From Lichenihabitans sp033947565 (GTDB lineage: Bacteria; Pseudomonadota; Alphaproteobacteria; Rhizobiales; Beijerinckiaceae), in the NCBI RefSeq assembly GCF_033947565.1, contig NZ_JARPVX010000012.1, positions 1 through 64,000 on the forward strand: DNA of 64,000 bases, written 5' to 3'. The notes under the pieces were generated by a model that was given only the letters and a program-made list of their open reading frames with translations, did not search any database and had not been told where the DNA came from. Position numbers and translations under genes: made by a program. Of the stretch, positions 33,293-42,406 are shown one piece after another. Each line of letters starts with the position of its first letter. Positions within the stretch are counted from its first letter, which is position 1.

Positions 33293-35347
33293 ATGGCGAT
33301 GGACGACAACGACCTGTTCGGCGAAGGTGAGCGGAGCCCGGAGGCACGCGAAACACGTCCCGCCCCGGCGCGCGCGCGCCGCCCGGTCGAGCCGATCGCC
33401 ACCGGAACGCCGGGCGAGGCCGGCTATACGGCCGCCTCCATCGAGGTGCTGGAAGGGCTTGAGCCGGTGCGGCGGCGGCCCGGCATGTATATCGGCGGCA
33501 CCGACGAATCGGGGCTGCACCACCTGTTCGCCGAGGTGATCGACAATGCCATGGACGAGGCCGTGGCGGGCCACGCCACCTTCATCGAGGTGACGATCGA
33601 GCCCGGCAACCGCGTCACTGTGACCGACAACGGCCGCGGCATCCCGGTCGACCCGCACCCGAAGTTTCCCGACAAATCCGCCCTCGAAGTCATCATGACG
33701 ACGCTGCATGCGGGTGGCAAATTCGACTCGGGCGCCTATCAGACCTCCGGCGGCCTGCACGGTGTCGGCGTTTCGGTGGTGAATGCGCTGTCCGAGCGGC
33801 TCGACGTCGAGGTGGCGCGCGGCCAGATGCTGTATCGCCAGAGCTTCGCCCGCGGCCTGGTGCTGGGGCCATTGGAAACGGTCGGCCGCGCGCCGAACCG
33901 CCGCGGCACCCGGGTGCGCTTCACCCCCGATCCGACGATCTTCGGCGCGGAGGCGACGCTCGACCCGGCGCGGTTGTTCCGCATGTCGCGCTCGAAAGCG
34001 TATCTGTTCGGCGGCGTCGAAATCCGCTGGCATTGCGCCCCGGAGCTCGTCGCCGGCAAATCGATCCCGGCCGAGGCCACCTTCAAGTTCCCGGCCGGGC
34101 TGAAGGACTACCTGGCCCAGGACACGGAAGGCCGCAGCTTCGTGGCCGACCAGTTCTTCGCCGGCAAGGTGACGAAGCCCGCCGGCCATGGCTCGGTCGA
34201 ATGGGCGGTGGCCTGGCTCGCCGACGACGACGGCTTCGTGCATTCCTACTGCAACACCATCCCGACCGCGCTTGGCGGCACCCACGAAACGGGCCTCAGG
34301 GCCGTGCTGTTGCGCGGGCTGAAGGACCACGCCGAGCGCATCGGACAGGCCAAGCGCTTCGCCACCGTGACGGCCGACGACGTGATGCTGAATTGCGCCG
34401 CGCTCCTGTCGGTGTTCATCCGCGAACCGGAGTTCCAGGGACAGAACAAGGGCCGGCTGATGACCGTCGAGGCGGCCCGCATCGTCGATGCCGCGCTTCG
34501 GGACAGCTTCGACCATTGGCTGGCCTCGATGCCGTCGCAGGCCCTGAAGCTCGTTGAATGGAGCCTGGAGCGCGCCGACGAGCGCCTGCGCCGCCGGGCC
34601 GAAAAGGACGTGGCCCGCAAGACCGCGACCCGCAAGCTGCGGCTGCCCGGCAAGCTGGCCGATTGCTCGATGAGCGCCGCGCAAGGGTCGGAATTGTTCA
34701 TCGTCGAAGGCGATTCGGCCGGCGGGTCGGCCAAGCAGGCGCGCGATCGCGCCAGCCAGGCGGTTCTGCCGCTCCGGGGCAAGATCCTCAACGTCGCTTC
34801 GGCCACCAAGGACAAGCTCGCCGCGAACCAGCAGCTCGCCGACCTGTCGCAGGCTCTCGGTTGCGGCACCGGCCAACACTACCGCGACGGCGACCTGCGC
34901 TACGACAAGATCATCATCATGACGGACGCTGACGTGGACGGCGCCCATATCGCGTCGCTGTTGATCACCTTCTTCTTCCGGCAGATGCCGAAGTTGATCG
35001 AAGCCGGCCACCTGTTCATCGCGCTGCCGCCCCTCTACCGGCTGACCCAGGGCACGAAATCCGTCTACGCCCGCGACGATGCCGACAAGGACCGGTTGAT
35101 CAAAGCCATGAAGGGCAAGGTGGAGATCAGCCGCTTCAAGGGTCTCGGCGAAATGCCGATGCAAGACCTGCGCGACACCACCATGCATCCGATGCGGCGC
35201 AGTCTGTTGAAGATCGCGGTGGCTCGGGAAGAAGGCGAGGACACCACGGCGGCAGCCGTGGAGCGGCTGATGGGCAACAAGCCCGAAGCCCGCTTTGCCT
35301 TTATCCAGGAACGCGCCCCGCAGGCGGCGGCGCTGGTGGACCTGTAA
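33293..35347 (+). CDS. parE: DNA topoisomerase IV subunit B
   Basis: A 684-residue ParE, the ATPase subunit of topoisomerase IV, which decatenates chromosomes. GHKL ATPase motifs are VRRRPGMYIGG, EVIDNAMDEA, TDNGRGIPVD and GGLHGVGVSVVNALS; the TOPRIM domain has EGDSAGGSAKQARDR and IIMTDADVDGAHIASLL. The length and the absence of a long insert in the TOPRIM domain favour ParE over GyrB. A 45-residue N-terminal extension rich in Arg/Pro precedes the conserved core, as is common in alphaproteobacteria. Starts at 33293 or 33299 are both possible; GGAAG precedes the first. Confidence 0.95.
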   Translation: MAMDDNDLFGEGERSPEARETRPAPARARRPVEPIATGTPGEAGYTAASIEVLEGLEPVRRRPGMYIGGTDESGLHHLFAEVIDNAMDEAVAGHATFIEVTIEPGNRVTVTDNGRGIPVDPHPKFPDKSALEVIMTTLHAGGKFDSGAYQTSGGLHGVGVSVVNALSERLDVEVARGQMLYRQSFARGLVLGPLETVGRAPNRRGTRVRFTPDPTIFGAEATLDPARLFRMSRSKAYLFGGVEIRWHCAPELVAGKSIPAEATFKFPAGLKDYLAQDTEGRSFVADQFFAGKVTKPAGHGSVEWAVAWLADDDGFVHSYCNTIPTALGGTHETGLRAVLLRGLKDHAERIGQAKRFATVTADDVMLNCAALLSVFIREPEFQGQNKGRLMTVEAARIVDAALRDSFDHWLASMPSQALKLVEWSLERADERLRRRAEKDVARKTATRKLRLPGKLADCSMSAAQGSELFIVEGDSAGGSAKQARDRASQAVLPLRGKILNVASATKDKLAANQQLADLSQALGCGTGQHYRDGDLRYDKIIIMTDADVDGAHIASLLITFFFRQMPKLIEAGHLFIALPPLYRLTQGTKSVYARDDADKDRLIKAMKGKVEISRFKGLGEMPMQDLRDTTMHPMRRSLLKIAVAREEGEDTTAAAVERLMGNKPEARFAFIQERAPQAAALVDL

Positions 35348-35490
35348 GGCTCGCCGTCGGCGGCCGACATTCAGTACACCGTCCGTCGAGGACGCTTCGC
35401 TGGGCCGGCGGCTCGACCGTGCGGTCCCGAAGCAGCCGGCGATCCATCCACAGCGCCGAGACGCAAAACCGCGCCGAGGTCAACCTAATT

Positions 35491-35519
35491 CTTGACTTTG
35501 ACGGTAGAACACTTATGTC
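35491..35519 (+). promoter_or_regulatory. Candidate promoter of the DEAD-box helicase gene
   Basis: CTTGAC (35491-35496) and TATGTC (35514-35519) are separated by 17 bases within the 287-base gap after parE. The -35 matches the alphaproteobacterial consensus exactly and the -10 weakly. It would give a leader of about 110 bases before the helicase ATG. Nothing else was seen in this gap. Confidence 0.5.
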
Positions 35520-35634
35520 GGCCGGGACGGTGTGGACGAGGGGTTCCGCCGTTTTCGCGGCTGGCAGAAATGGCCGGCTATCAGGCGCGCCCGACCTTTG
35601 AGGCGCCGCATCGGCTCTGCCAGAATAGCGACAC

Positions 35635-37227
35635 ATGAGCTTTCAAGACCTCGGATTGAGCGACAAGGTTGTTCAGGCCGTCCAGGCGTCCGGTTATACG
35701 ACGCCCACCCCGATCCAGCAGGAAGCCATTCCGCATGCGTTGAAGGGCCGGGACATTCTCGGCATCGCGCAGACCGGGACCGGCAAGACGGCGGCCTTCA
35801 CGCTGCCGATGTTGTCCCGGCTGGAGCAGGGCCGCGCCCGGGCCCGCATGCCCCGGACGCTGATCCTCGAACCCACGCGCGAACTCGCCGCGCAGGTCGA
35901 GGAAGCTTTCAACAAATACGGCGCCCAGCATAAGCTCAACGTGGCTCTGCTGATCGGCGGCGTCGCTTTCGGTGAGCAGGAACAGAAGATCATGCGCGGC
36001 GCCGACGTGCTGATCGCAACGCCGGGCCGCCTCATCGACTTCTTCGAGCGCGGCAAGCTGCTGCTCAACGGCATCGACATTCTGGTGATCGATGAAGCCG
36101 ATCGCATGCTCGACATGGGCTTCATCCCCGACATCGAGAAGATCTGCAAGCTGGTGCCCTTTACGCGGCAGACCTTGTTCTTCTCGGCCACCATGCCGCC
36201 CGAGATCACCCGCATTACCGAACAGTTCCTGCAGAATCCGGTGCGGATCGAGATCGCCCGCGCGGCTTCGACCGCCCCGGCCATCACGCAGGGCCTCGTG
36301 GCTTCCGCCTCCGGGGCCGCCAAGCGGGAAACACTGCGCCGCCTGATCCGGGGCGCCGAGGGCCTGAAGAACGCCATCATCTTCTCCAACCGCAAGCGCG
36401 ACGTGGCGCTGCTGGCGAAGTCGCTCGAGAAGCATGGGTTTTCGGTCGGGTCGCTGCATGGCGACATGGACCAGCGGTCCCGCATGGCGTCGCTCGACGC
36501 CTTCCGGAACGGCGACGTGGCGCTGCTGGTGTGTTCCGATGTGGCGGCGCGTGGCCTCGACATTCCGGATGTCAGCCACGTGTTCAACTTCGACGTGCCG
36601 CACCACCCGGAGGATTATGTCCACCGCATCGGCCGCACGGGCCGCGCCGGTCGCCTCGGAACGGCCTATTCGATCGTGACCAGCGACGACACCCGTTACA
36701 TCGACGACATCGAAAAGCTGATCGAGCGCAAGATCGACTGGGAAGGCGCGACGCTGGCCGAAACGCCGGAGGGCGAGGTCGAAGCCGAGGGGCCGCCCCG
36801 CAGCCGGCGCCATCGCGACAGCGCCCGATCGGGACGCGGCGAGGGTCGGACGGCCCGAGACGGTGGCCGCGGCGAGCGTTCGGCTTCCCCGCCCCGCAAG
36901 GAGCGCGAGCGCAGCGTCGAGGCGGCGTTGCCCGAGGAGAAGGAAACCCGCAAGCCGCAGGATAGCGAGAAGCCGCAGCGCCGGGAATCCGCACGCCGCG
37001 AGGCACCCCGCCGGGACGCACCCCGCCAGGAGGGCCCCCGCCAAGAGGCGTCACGCCAGGAAGCGCCCCGCCGTGAGGCGTCGCGGTCGGACGGCGCGCG
37101 CCACGAAGCGCCGCGCGGCCGGTCCCGCTGGCAGGATGAGGACGACGTGCCGGTGGTCGGCCTCGGCGACCATGTGCCGTCCTTCCTGTTGCGCGCCGTC
37201 AAGCTGCCGCCCCTCAAGGACAGCTGA
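35635..37227 (+). CDS. DEAD-box RNA helicase (RhlE/DeaD-like) with repeat tail
   Basis: A 530-residue ATP-dependent RNA helicase. All core motifs are present: FxxLGL Q-motif (GYTTPTPIQQEAIP), AQTGTGKTAAF (I), PTRELAAQ (Ia), TPGRLIDFF (Ib), VIDEADRMLDMGF (II, DEAD), FSATMP (III), IIFSNRKRDV (IV), VCSDVAARGLDIPDV (V) and YVHRIGRTGRAG (VI). After residue 380 comes a highly charged low-complexity tail, including nine pentapeptide repeats, and a conserved-looking C-terminal end VPSFLLRAVKLPPLKDS. Such basic tails bind RNA; likely roles are ribosome assembly, RNA decay or cold adaptation. Confidence 0.93.
   Translation: MSFQDLGLSDKVVQAVQASGYTTPTPIQQEAIPHALKGRDILGIAQTGTGKTAAFTLPMLSRLEQGRARARMPRTLILEPTRELAAQVEEAFNKYGAQHKLNVALLIGGVAFGEQEQKIMRGADVLIATPGRLIDFFERGKLLLNGIDILVIDEADRMLDMGFIPDIEKICKLVPFTRQTLFFSATMPPEITRITEQFLQNPVRIEIARAASTAPAITQGLVASASGAAKRETLRRLIRGAEGLKNAIIFSNRKRDVALLAKSLEKHGFSVGSLHGDMDQRSRMASLDAFRNGDVALLVCSDVAARGLDIPDVSHVFNFDVPHHPEDYVHRIGRTGRAGRLGTAYSIVTSDDTRYIDDIEKLIERKIDWEGATLAETPEGEVEAEGPPRSRRHRDSARSGRGEGRTARDGGRGERSASPPRKERERSVEAALPEEKETRKPQDSEKPQRRESARREAPRRDAPRQEGPRQEASRQEAPRREASRSDGARHEAPRGRSRWQDEDDVPVVGLGDHVPSFLLRAVKLPPLKDS
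36982..37116 (+). repeat. Nine 15-bp tandem repeats coding an RxAPR pentapeptide
   Basis: Residues 450-494 of the helicase are nine consecutive units of five residues: RESAR, REAPR, RDAPR, QEGPR, QEASR, QEAPR, REASR, SDGAR, HEAPR. At DNA level the period is 15 bases with drift at third positions, indicating expansion followed by divergence under selection for alternating acidic and basic residues. Confidence 0.9.
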
Positions 37228-37232
37228 TACGG

Positions 37233-37260
37233 CCCGAACCGCGTCACAGCGCGGTTCGGG
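37233..37260. terminator. Strong hairpin after the helicase gene
   Basis: CCCGAACCGCG (37233-37243) and CGCGGTTCGGG (37250-37260) form a perfect 11-bp stem with a 6-base loop, 5 bases after the helicase stop. There is no U-tract (ATCAAC follows), so it may act as a 3' stabilising stem or a Rho-assisted terminator, and could also serve convergent transcription from the LysE gene. Confidence 0.5.
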
Positions 37261-37343
37261 ATCAACGAAAGGGCGATGCGGTCACGGGCGCGAAGTCGAT
37301 GAAACGGCTTCGTTGGCCCCGGAAGCTGTGCCCGCCTGCCCTG

Positions 37344-37958
37344 TTAGCTGGTGCGGGTCAGGGCGAGAGCCGCGCCAGCGCCGATCATCAGGCTTCCCGT
37401 GATCCGGCTGCGTAACCGGGCGCGACGCGTCAGCCACGGCCGCAGGCGGGTGGCCAGCAGCGCCCAGCCCGTATCCACCAGGGCTGCCGTGACCAGCAGC
37501 GTCGCGATCAGGATGGCGACCTGCGGGCCGAGCGGCGCGCCGGCATTGATGAATTGCGGAAACAAGGCGCCATAAAAGAACAGCGTCTTCGGATTGGTGG
37601 CGCCCACCACAACGGCCCGGCGGAACGTCGGGCCAAGCGGCTGGTCGCCAGCCGCCACGGAGGCTAGATCAAGCGGCGGTCTGCGCCACTCGCGCAGTCC
37701 GAGGCCGACAAGATAGATCACGCCCACCCAGCGCAACAGCGTCAACCAGGCGCCGAGCTGGGCCAGCAGCGTACACAGGCCGAGGCCCGCCAGGGCGGCC
37801 TGGGTGCCATTGGCGAGGTTGGCGCCTGCCATCGTGGTCAACCCGTGCCGTAGCCCGTGGCGCACCGTATTGGCCACGAGCAGGGCGACGTTCGGCCCGG
37901 GGATCAGCATCAACACCGTCACGGCGCCCAGGAAGGCAGACCAAAGGCGGGGGTCCAT
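37344..37958 (-). CDS. LysE/RhtB-family amino acid exporter
   Basis: A 204-residue inner-membrane exporter with about six hydrophobic segments. The N-terminal MLIPGPNVALLVANTVRHGLRHGL is the LysE/RhtB signature, and GATNPKTLFFYGALFPQF is the second conserved block. Members export basic or neutral amino acids or homoserine lactone-like compounds; the substrate is not predictable. It lies 24 bases downstream of the IscA-like gene in the same direction and may be co-transcribed with it. Confidence 0.87.
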   Translation of the reverse strand: MDPRLWSAFLGAVTVLMLIPGPNVALLVANTVRHGLRHGLTTMAGANLANGTQAALAGLGLCTLLAQLGAWLTLLRWVGVIYLVGLGLREWRRPPLDLASVAAGDQPLGPTFRRAVVVGATNPKTLFFYGALFPQFINAGAPLGPQVAILIATLLVTAALVDTGWALLATRLRPWLTRRARLRSRITGSLMIGAGAALALTRTS

Positions 37959-37982
37959 ACAGCCTGCCGCCTTTGGTCGAGA

Positions 37983-38369
37983 CTACGAGGCTGCGGCCGC
38001 GAAGGCTTCGGGCTGGGCCGGCGTGATGGCGACGCTTTCGCCGCAACCGCAGGCCGAGGTCTGGTTCGGGTTCTCGAAGACGAAGCCCGACGCCAGCTTG
38101 TCCCGCTTGAAATCCATACGGGTGCCGAGAAGAAAGAGGATCGCCTTCGGGTCGATCAATACCCGGGCGCCCTTGTCCTCCACCACCTCGTCGAATTTCT
38201 CGGCGCTTTCCGCGAAATCCATCGTGTAGGACATGCCGGCGCAGCCGCCGTTCTTGATCCCCACCCGCAGGCCGAACAGTGGCCGATCGGCATCCTCGAC
38301 GATCTCGCGGATGCGCTCCGCCGCCGCGTCGGTCAGCGTCATGACTTTGAAGGACGGCTTGCCGGCCAT
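37983..38369 (-). CDS. Iron-sulfur cluster assembly A-type carrier (IscA/SufA-like)
   Basis: A 128-residue A-type carrier that accepts and delivers Fe-S clusters. The three invariant cysteines are seen in KNGGCAGMSYTMD and in the C-terminal SACGCGESVAI (CxC). The C-terminus has a short Ala-rich extension. The open frame continues upstream to 38636, but the ATG at 38369 (MAGKPSFKVMTLTDAA) is the family start. It is not beside suf genes here. Divergent from hspQ across about 240 bases. Confidence 0.92.
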   Translation of the reverse strand: MAGKPSFKVMTLTDAAAERIREIVEDADRPLFGLRVGIKNGGCAGMSYTMDFAESAEKFDEVVEDKGARVLIDPKAILFLLGTRMDFKRDKLASGFVFENPNQTSACGCGESVAITPAQPEAFAAAAS

Positions 38370-38544
38370 GAACAGGCTCCTGTGCGTGCCGGCGTGACGC
38401 CGACCTTTCCCAAATGGGTGTGCGGATCCGATTGTGCCAGATCGGCGACCGTCGCGCCACCCGGGCACGCCACGGGCCGGAGGAGGTTGCATCATGGTCG
38501 CGTGATCGCCATCCTGACGGATGCGGATGGCCGCACCGGCGATC

Positions 38545-38565
38545 GAGGGTTTATCGAAAACCCTC
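38545..38565. promoter_or_regulatory. Inverted repeat upstream of hspQ
   Basis: GAGGGTTT (38545-38552) and AAACCCTC (38558-38565) form a perfect 8-bp inverted repeat with the 5-base loop ATCGA, ending 42 bases before the hspQ start. It is not the CIRCE element. It could be an operator or an mRNA hairpin; no protein is known to me for it. Confidence 0.35.
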
Positions 38566-38607
38566 ACGATGCTGGCTGCTGGCAAACCCCGAGTGGCGGA
38601 GTACGTG

Positions 38608-38937
38608 ATGCAGGAGCGGTTGGCGAAATTCGGCATCGGACAGGTGGTCCGCCATCGGCGCTACCCCTTCCGCGGCGTCATCTACGATGTGGACCCCGTC
38701 TTCGCCAATACGGAAGAATGGTGGCTTGCCATCCCCGAGAACATGCGGCCCATCAAGGACCAGCCGTTCTATCATCTGTTCGCCGAGAACCACGACACCG
38801 AATACGTCGCTTACGTGTCGGAACAGAACCTGCTGCCCGACGCCTCGGCGGAGCCGCTGCGCCATCCGCAGATCGGCGAAATGTTCGAGCGACGGGACGA
38901 CGGGTCTTACCAGGTCAAGGCCGCACAGGGCCATTAA
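38608..38937 (+). CDS. hspQ: Heat shock protein HspQ
   Basis: A 109-residue HspQ (YccV-like, hemimethylated-DNA-binding-domain protein). In enterobacteria HspQ is a heat-inducible specificity factor that promotes Lon degradation and destabilises mutant DnaA. The hallmark core FGIGQVVRHRRYPFRGVIYDVDP, EEWWLAIPENMRPIKDQPFYHLFAEN and YVAYVSEQNLLPD is fully present. The frame is open from 38521, but ATG at 38608 with GGAG 6 bases upstream matches the short N-terminus of the family. Confidence 0.93.
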   Translation: MQERLAKFGIGQVVRHRRYPFRGVIYDVDPVFANTEEWWLAIPENMRPIKDQPFYHLFAENHDTEYVAYVSEQNLLPDASAEPLRHPQIGEMFERRDDGSYQVKAAQGH

Positions 38938-38972
38938 GGGTGGTGGGCGGCCTGTAGCCGCCCACCCAATCC

Positions 38973-39713
38973 TTACTTCGCGGCCGGGGCGGCGGCGGCA
39001 GGTGCGGCCGGGGTCGCGGGCTTGGCGGCGCCGCTCTGCTCGAGCTGCTGGCGCTGCGCCTGGGCCTTGGCCTCCAGCTGCTTCTGCAGGTCCTGCTGCA
39101 TCTGCTCCTGCTTGGCCTGCAGCACCTTCGGGTCGATCGCGGCGCCGTCGAAGGCCTTGCCGAAGCCGGCGAGCGGCATCGTGAAGGTCACTTCGTTGTT
39201 GGCCGAATTCTTGAACGCGACGTTCAGCGTGGTGCCCTTCTTCAGCGCGTCGACCTGCGGGCCCTTGATGCGGGTTTCCGCGAAGCAGCCGTTCGGCATG
39301 CAGATCTCGAACTGGCCGTCGACCTGGGCGCCCTTGTCGACCGAATACCGGAAGCCGGGCTTGATCAGCAGCCCGACCGGCGTCAGCAGGCGGAACACGC
39401 GGCTGTCGTCGCCCGTCACGTCGTAAACCGCGAGCGCGATGGCGGGCGGCTGGTCGGCCGCGGTGGAGAAGTCGCGCGTCGTGTAGCAGATCTTCTTGCC
39501 GTTGCCGGAATCCTGACCGCACACCTTCACCCAGTCGGAGCCGGTGGAGATGAGGTCGAGCTTGACCGGGCCTTGCGGCTGCTGGCCGGCCGCAGGGGCC
39601 GGGGCTGCCGCGGCCGGCGCGGCGGCGGGCTTCGATTGGGCAAAGGCCTGGCCGGTGAGGCCGGCAAGCCCCGCGAGGGCCGTGACGGCCAAGCAGGTTG
39701 AACGAAACTGCAT
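38973..39713 (-). CDS. Invasion-associated locus B (IalB)-family periplasmic protein
   Basis: A 246-residue exported protein. An N-terminal signal peptide (LAVTALAGLAGLTGQAFA) is followed by an Ala/Pro-rich linker and the IalB domain from about residue 55 (WVKVCGQDSGNGKKICYTTRDF ... GFRYSVDKGAQVDGQFEICMPNGCFAETRI) with four conserved cysteines that probably form disulfides. A Gln-rich coiled-coil-like segment (about 195-225) and an Ala-rich tail end it. IalB was named in Bartonella, but the family is general in Rhizobiales and often of unknown function. It converges on hspQ. Confidence 0.9.
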   Translation of the reverse strand: MQFRSTCLAVTALAGLAGLTGQAFAQSKPAAAPAAAAPAPAAGQQPQGPVKLDLISTGSDWVKVCGQDSGNGKKICYTTRDFSTAADQPPAIALAVYDVTGDDSRVFRLLTPVGLLIKPGFRYSVDKGAQVDGQFEICMPNGCFAETRIKGPQVDALKKGTTLNVAFKNSANNEVTFTMPLAGFGKAFDGAAIDPKVLQAKQEQMQQDLQKQLEAKAQAQRQQLEQSGAAKPATPAAPAAAAPAAK

Positions 39714-39917
39714 CCCTGATCCTTCTCAAAAAACCTTGGTGGTCCGGCGCCGGATGGTCGGAGCCGACCACGTCGAGACGTGTGTCGTGCCGTCCGTCCC
39801 GGGGAATCGCGTGCTCTTCATCCGCCAATGAGGCGATAAGGTGACGGCTGTCTTAGCGGGTCGGGCGGGGCGTGGCCAGAGCCCGCAAATCCCTTGCACG
39901 ACCGGGTCGCGCAGGCC

Positions 39918-41726
39918 ATGAGGCGGGGCATGGTGATGCTTCGCGGTCTTTTGGGAATCGGGGTGATCGCGACCGGGCTCGCGGGCCGCGCCATGGCCGA
40001 TGAAGCGATCGCGTCGCATGGCACGCCGGCCCTGATGGCCCCCTTCGCGGCGCTCCCGTTCGTCGATCCGGCGGCCCCCAAGGGTGGTCGCGTGTCGCTC
40101 TGCTTCCTGGGGACGTTCGACAGCCTGAATCCCTTCAACCTGAAGGCGGGCTCCACCGCCCAGGGCATGGTGACCAACGTTTACGAGAGCTTGATGACGC
40201 GCTCGCCCGACGAGCCGTTCACGCTCTACGGCCTGATCGCCCGATCGCTCGACACCGACGAGGCCCGTTCGTTCGTCACCTTCCACCTCGATCCGTCGGC
40301 ACATTTTTCGGACGGCACGCCGATCCGGGCCGAGGACGTGCTGTTCAGCTTCGACCTGTTGAAGCGGCATGGGCGGCCGCAGCAACGCGCCGCCTTCGGG
40401 CTTGTTCACACCGTTTCGGCACCCGACCCCCTCACGGTGCGGTTCGACCTCACGGGCCTCGACGACCGCGAGATGCCGTTGACGCTCGGGTTGATGCCGG
40501 TGTTGTCGAAGCAGCACACCGATGCCGGGCATTTCGATAACGCCACGCTGGTGCCACCGGTGTCGAGCGGCCCCTACCGGATCACCGCGGTCGATCCGGG
40601 CCAGAAGCTGACGCTGACGCGCGACCCGCATTATTGGGCCAAGGACCTGCCGGTGCGGCGCGGCTTCTTCAATTTCGACACGGTCGCGCTGACCTATTAC
40701 CGCGACGCCAACGGCCTGTTCGAAGCCTTCAAGGCCGGCCTTTGCGATTATCGCATCGAGACCGAGCCGACCCGCTGGCTGACCGGCTACGACATTCCGG
40801 CGGTGCGCGACGGTCGCATCACCAAGCAGGCGATCCCATCCGGCCTGCCGAAGGGCATGGAGGGCATCGCCTTCAACACGCGCCGGGCGCCGCTCGACGA
40901 CATCCGGGTCCGGGAAGCGCTCGGCCAGATGTTCGATTTCGAGTGGCTCGACCAGAACCTGTTCGGCGGCCTTTACACCCGCACCGGCAGCTTCTTCGCC
41001 GATAGCGAACTGTCGTCGGCCGGGCGCCCCGCCGACGGCCGCGAGCGGGCCCTGCTGGCGCCCTTCCCGGATGCCGTGCGACCCGACATCATGGCCGGCA
41101 CCTGGACGCCGCCGCGCTCCGATGGCTCCGGCCGCGACCGGCACCAGGCCGAGGCGGCCCTGACCCTGCTGGGAAAGGCCGGCTACCGGCTCAATGGCTC
41201 GACGCTGGTCGATGCCAAAGGAACTCCGCTCGCCCTCGAGATCATGGCGGCCGACCGGCATCAGGAGCGGCTGGCCCTGATCTACGCCGACAGCTTGCGC
41301 CGCATCGGCGTGACGCTCACGGTGCGCACCGTCGACGAGGTGCAATATCAGCGGCGACGGCAAAGCTTCGAGTTCGACCTGATGTTCGGCACCTGGACGG
41401 CGTCGCCGTCGCCCGGCATGGAACAGCGCTCGCGCTGGTCTTCGGCAAGCGCCGACCAGCCGGCCTCCTACAACCTCGCCGGTGCCCGCTCACCCGCCCT
41501 CGATGCCCTGATCGCCGCCATGCTGGCGGCCCGTACCCATGAGGATTTCGTGGCCGCTGTGCGGGCCTATGATCGGGTTTTGTTGTCGGGCTTCTATATC
41601 GTGCCGCTGTACCACACGAAGGAGCAATGGATCGCCTATTGGTCGCGGCTCGGCCATCCTGAGCGCTTCCCGCTGTTCGGGGTCTCCAATGTGACGCCGA
41701 GCGAAACCTGGTGGCGCCAGCCATGA
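39918..41726 (+). CDS. ABC transporter substrate-binding protein, family 5 (YejA-like)
   Basis: A 602-residue periplasmic binding protein with an N-terminal signal peptide (LRGLLGIGVIATGLAGRAMA). The mature part shows GGRVSLCFLGTFDSLNPFNLK, VYESLMTRSPDEPFTLYGLIA, FSDGTPIRAEDVLFSFDLL and GTWTASPSPGMEQRW-like C-terminal blocks typical of SBP_bac_5 proteins of the YejA branch, which deliver oligopeptides or peptide antibiotics such as microcin C. No permease or ATPase genes are adjacent, so it is an orphan component in this region. ATG at 39918 was chosen for the signal peptide; the in-frame TTG at 39894 is less likely. It overlaps the FrnE-like gene by 4 bases. Confidence 0.88.
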   Translation: MRRGMVMLRGLLGIGVIATGLAGRAMADEAIASHGTPALMAPFAALPFVDPAAPKGGRVSLCFLGTFDSLNPFNLKAGSTAQGMVTNVYESLMTRSPDEPFTLYGLIARSLDTDEARSFVTFHLDPSAHFSDGTPIRAEDVLFSFDLLKRHGRPQQRAAFGLVHTVSAPDPLTVRFDLTGLDDREMPLTLGLMPVLSKQHTDAGHFDNATLVPPVSSGPYRITAVDPGQKLTLTRDPHYWAKDLPVRRGFFNFDTVALTYYRDANGLFEAFKAGLCDYRIETEPTRWLTGYDIPAVRDGRITKQAIPSGLPKGMEGIAFNTRRAPLDDIRVREALGQMFDFEWLDQNLFGGLYTRTGSFFADSELSSAGRPADGRERALLAPFPDAVRPDIMAGTWTPPRSDGSGRDRHQAEAALTLLGKAGYRLNGSTLVDAKGTPLALEIMAADRHQERLALIYADSLRRIGVTLTVRTVDEVQYQRRRQSFEFDLMFGTWTASPSPGMEQRSRWSSASADQPASYNLAGARSPALDALIAAMLAARTHEDFVAAVRAYDRVLLSGFYIVPLYHTKEQWIAYWSRLGHPERFPLFGVSNVTPSETWWRQP

Positions 41727-42406
41727 CCGAACCAGACCCTTCCCCGGCCCGCGCGGCACTCGACGGCGGCATCGTGACGATCGACGTCGTGTCGGACGTG
41801 GTCTGCCCCTGGTGCTATCTCGGCAAGCGTCGGCTAGAGGCTGCGGTGGCCATGGCCGACGGCCCGGTCGCCATTCACTGGCGGCCCTTCCAGCTTGATC
41901 CGACCGTGCCGCCGACAGGGCTCGAGCGGCAGGCCTATCTGCAGAACAAACTGGGCGACCAAGTCAAAATCGACGCGATCCACGATCGCCTGACCGAGAC
42001 CGGCGCCGCCGTCGGCATCCCCTTCGCGTTCGATCGTATCAGCCGCGCGCCCAACACGCTCGATGCCCACCGCCTGATCCGCTGGGCCGCCACGACCGGC
42101 CGGCAGGAGGCCGTGGTGGAGGCCCTGTTCTCGGCCTACTTCATCGAAGGCCAGGACATCGGCGACCGGAAGATCCTTGTGGGCCTGGCCGGCACTGCGG
42201 GCCTCGATGCGACCCTTGTGCATCGCCTGTTGATGAGCGGGACCGACGAGGCCGATACCCGGGCCGAGATCGCCAGCGCGGTGCGACTCGGTGTCAGCGG
42301 CGTGCCGTTCTTCATCTTTGCCGGGAAATATGCCGTACCGGGCGCTCAGGACGCCTCCGTGTTGGCCGGAGCCATCGCCAAGGCGAGAACCGAATCGCTC
42401 GCCTAG
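41723..42406 (+). CDS. DsbA-family oxidoreductase, FrnE type
   Basis: A 227-residue thioredoxin-fold protein with no signal peptide, of the cytosolic FrnE/2-hydroxychromene-2-carboxylate-isomerase-like DsbA branch. The redox motif CPWC is at residues 28-31 (SDVVCPWCYLGKRRLE); NTLDAHRLIRWA and GVSGVPFFIFAGKYAVPGAQ (cis-Pro region) are the other family blocks. Homologues form or isomerise disulfides under oxidative stress. Its ATG overlaps the stop of the binding-protein gene (ATGA), so they are coupled, although no shared function is obvious. Confidence 0.9.
   Translation: MTEPDPSPARAALDGGIVTIDVVSDVVCPWCYLGKRRLEAAVAMADGPVAIHWRPFQLDPTVPPTGLERQAYLQNKLGDQVKIDAIHDRLTETGAAVGIPFAFDRISRAPNTLDAHRLIRWAATTGRQEAVVEALFSAYFIEGQDIGDRKILVGLAGTAGLDATLVHRLLMSGTDEADTRAEIASAVRLGVSGVPFFIFAGKYAVPGAQDASVLAGAIAKARTESLA

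Noticed and set aside
35419..35601. A 60-codon frame between parE and the helicase gene
   Set aside because: No ribosome site, no recognisable motif, and it overlaps the candidate helicase promoter.
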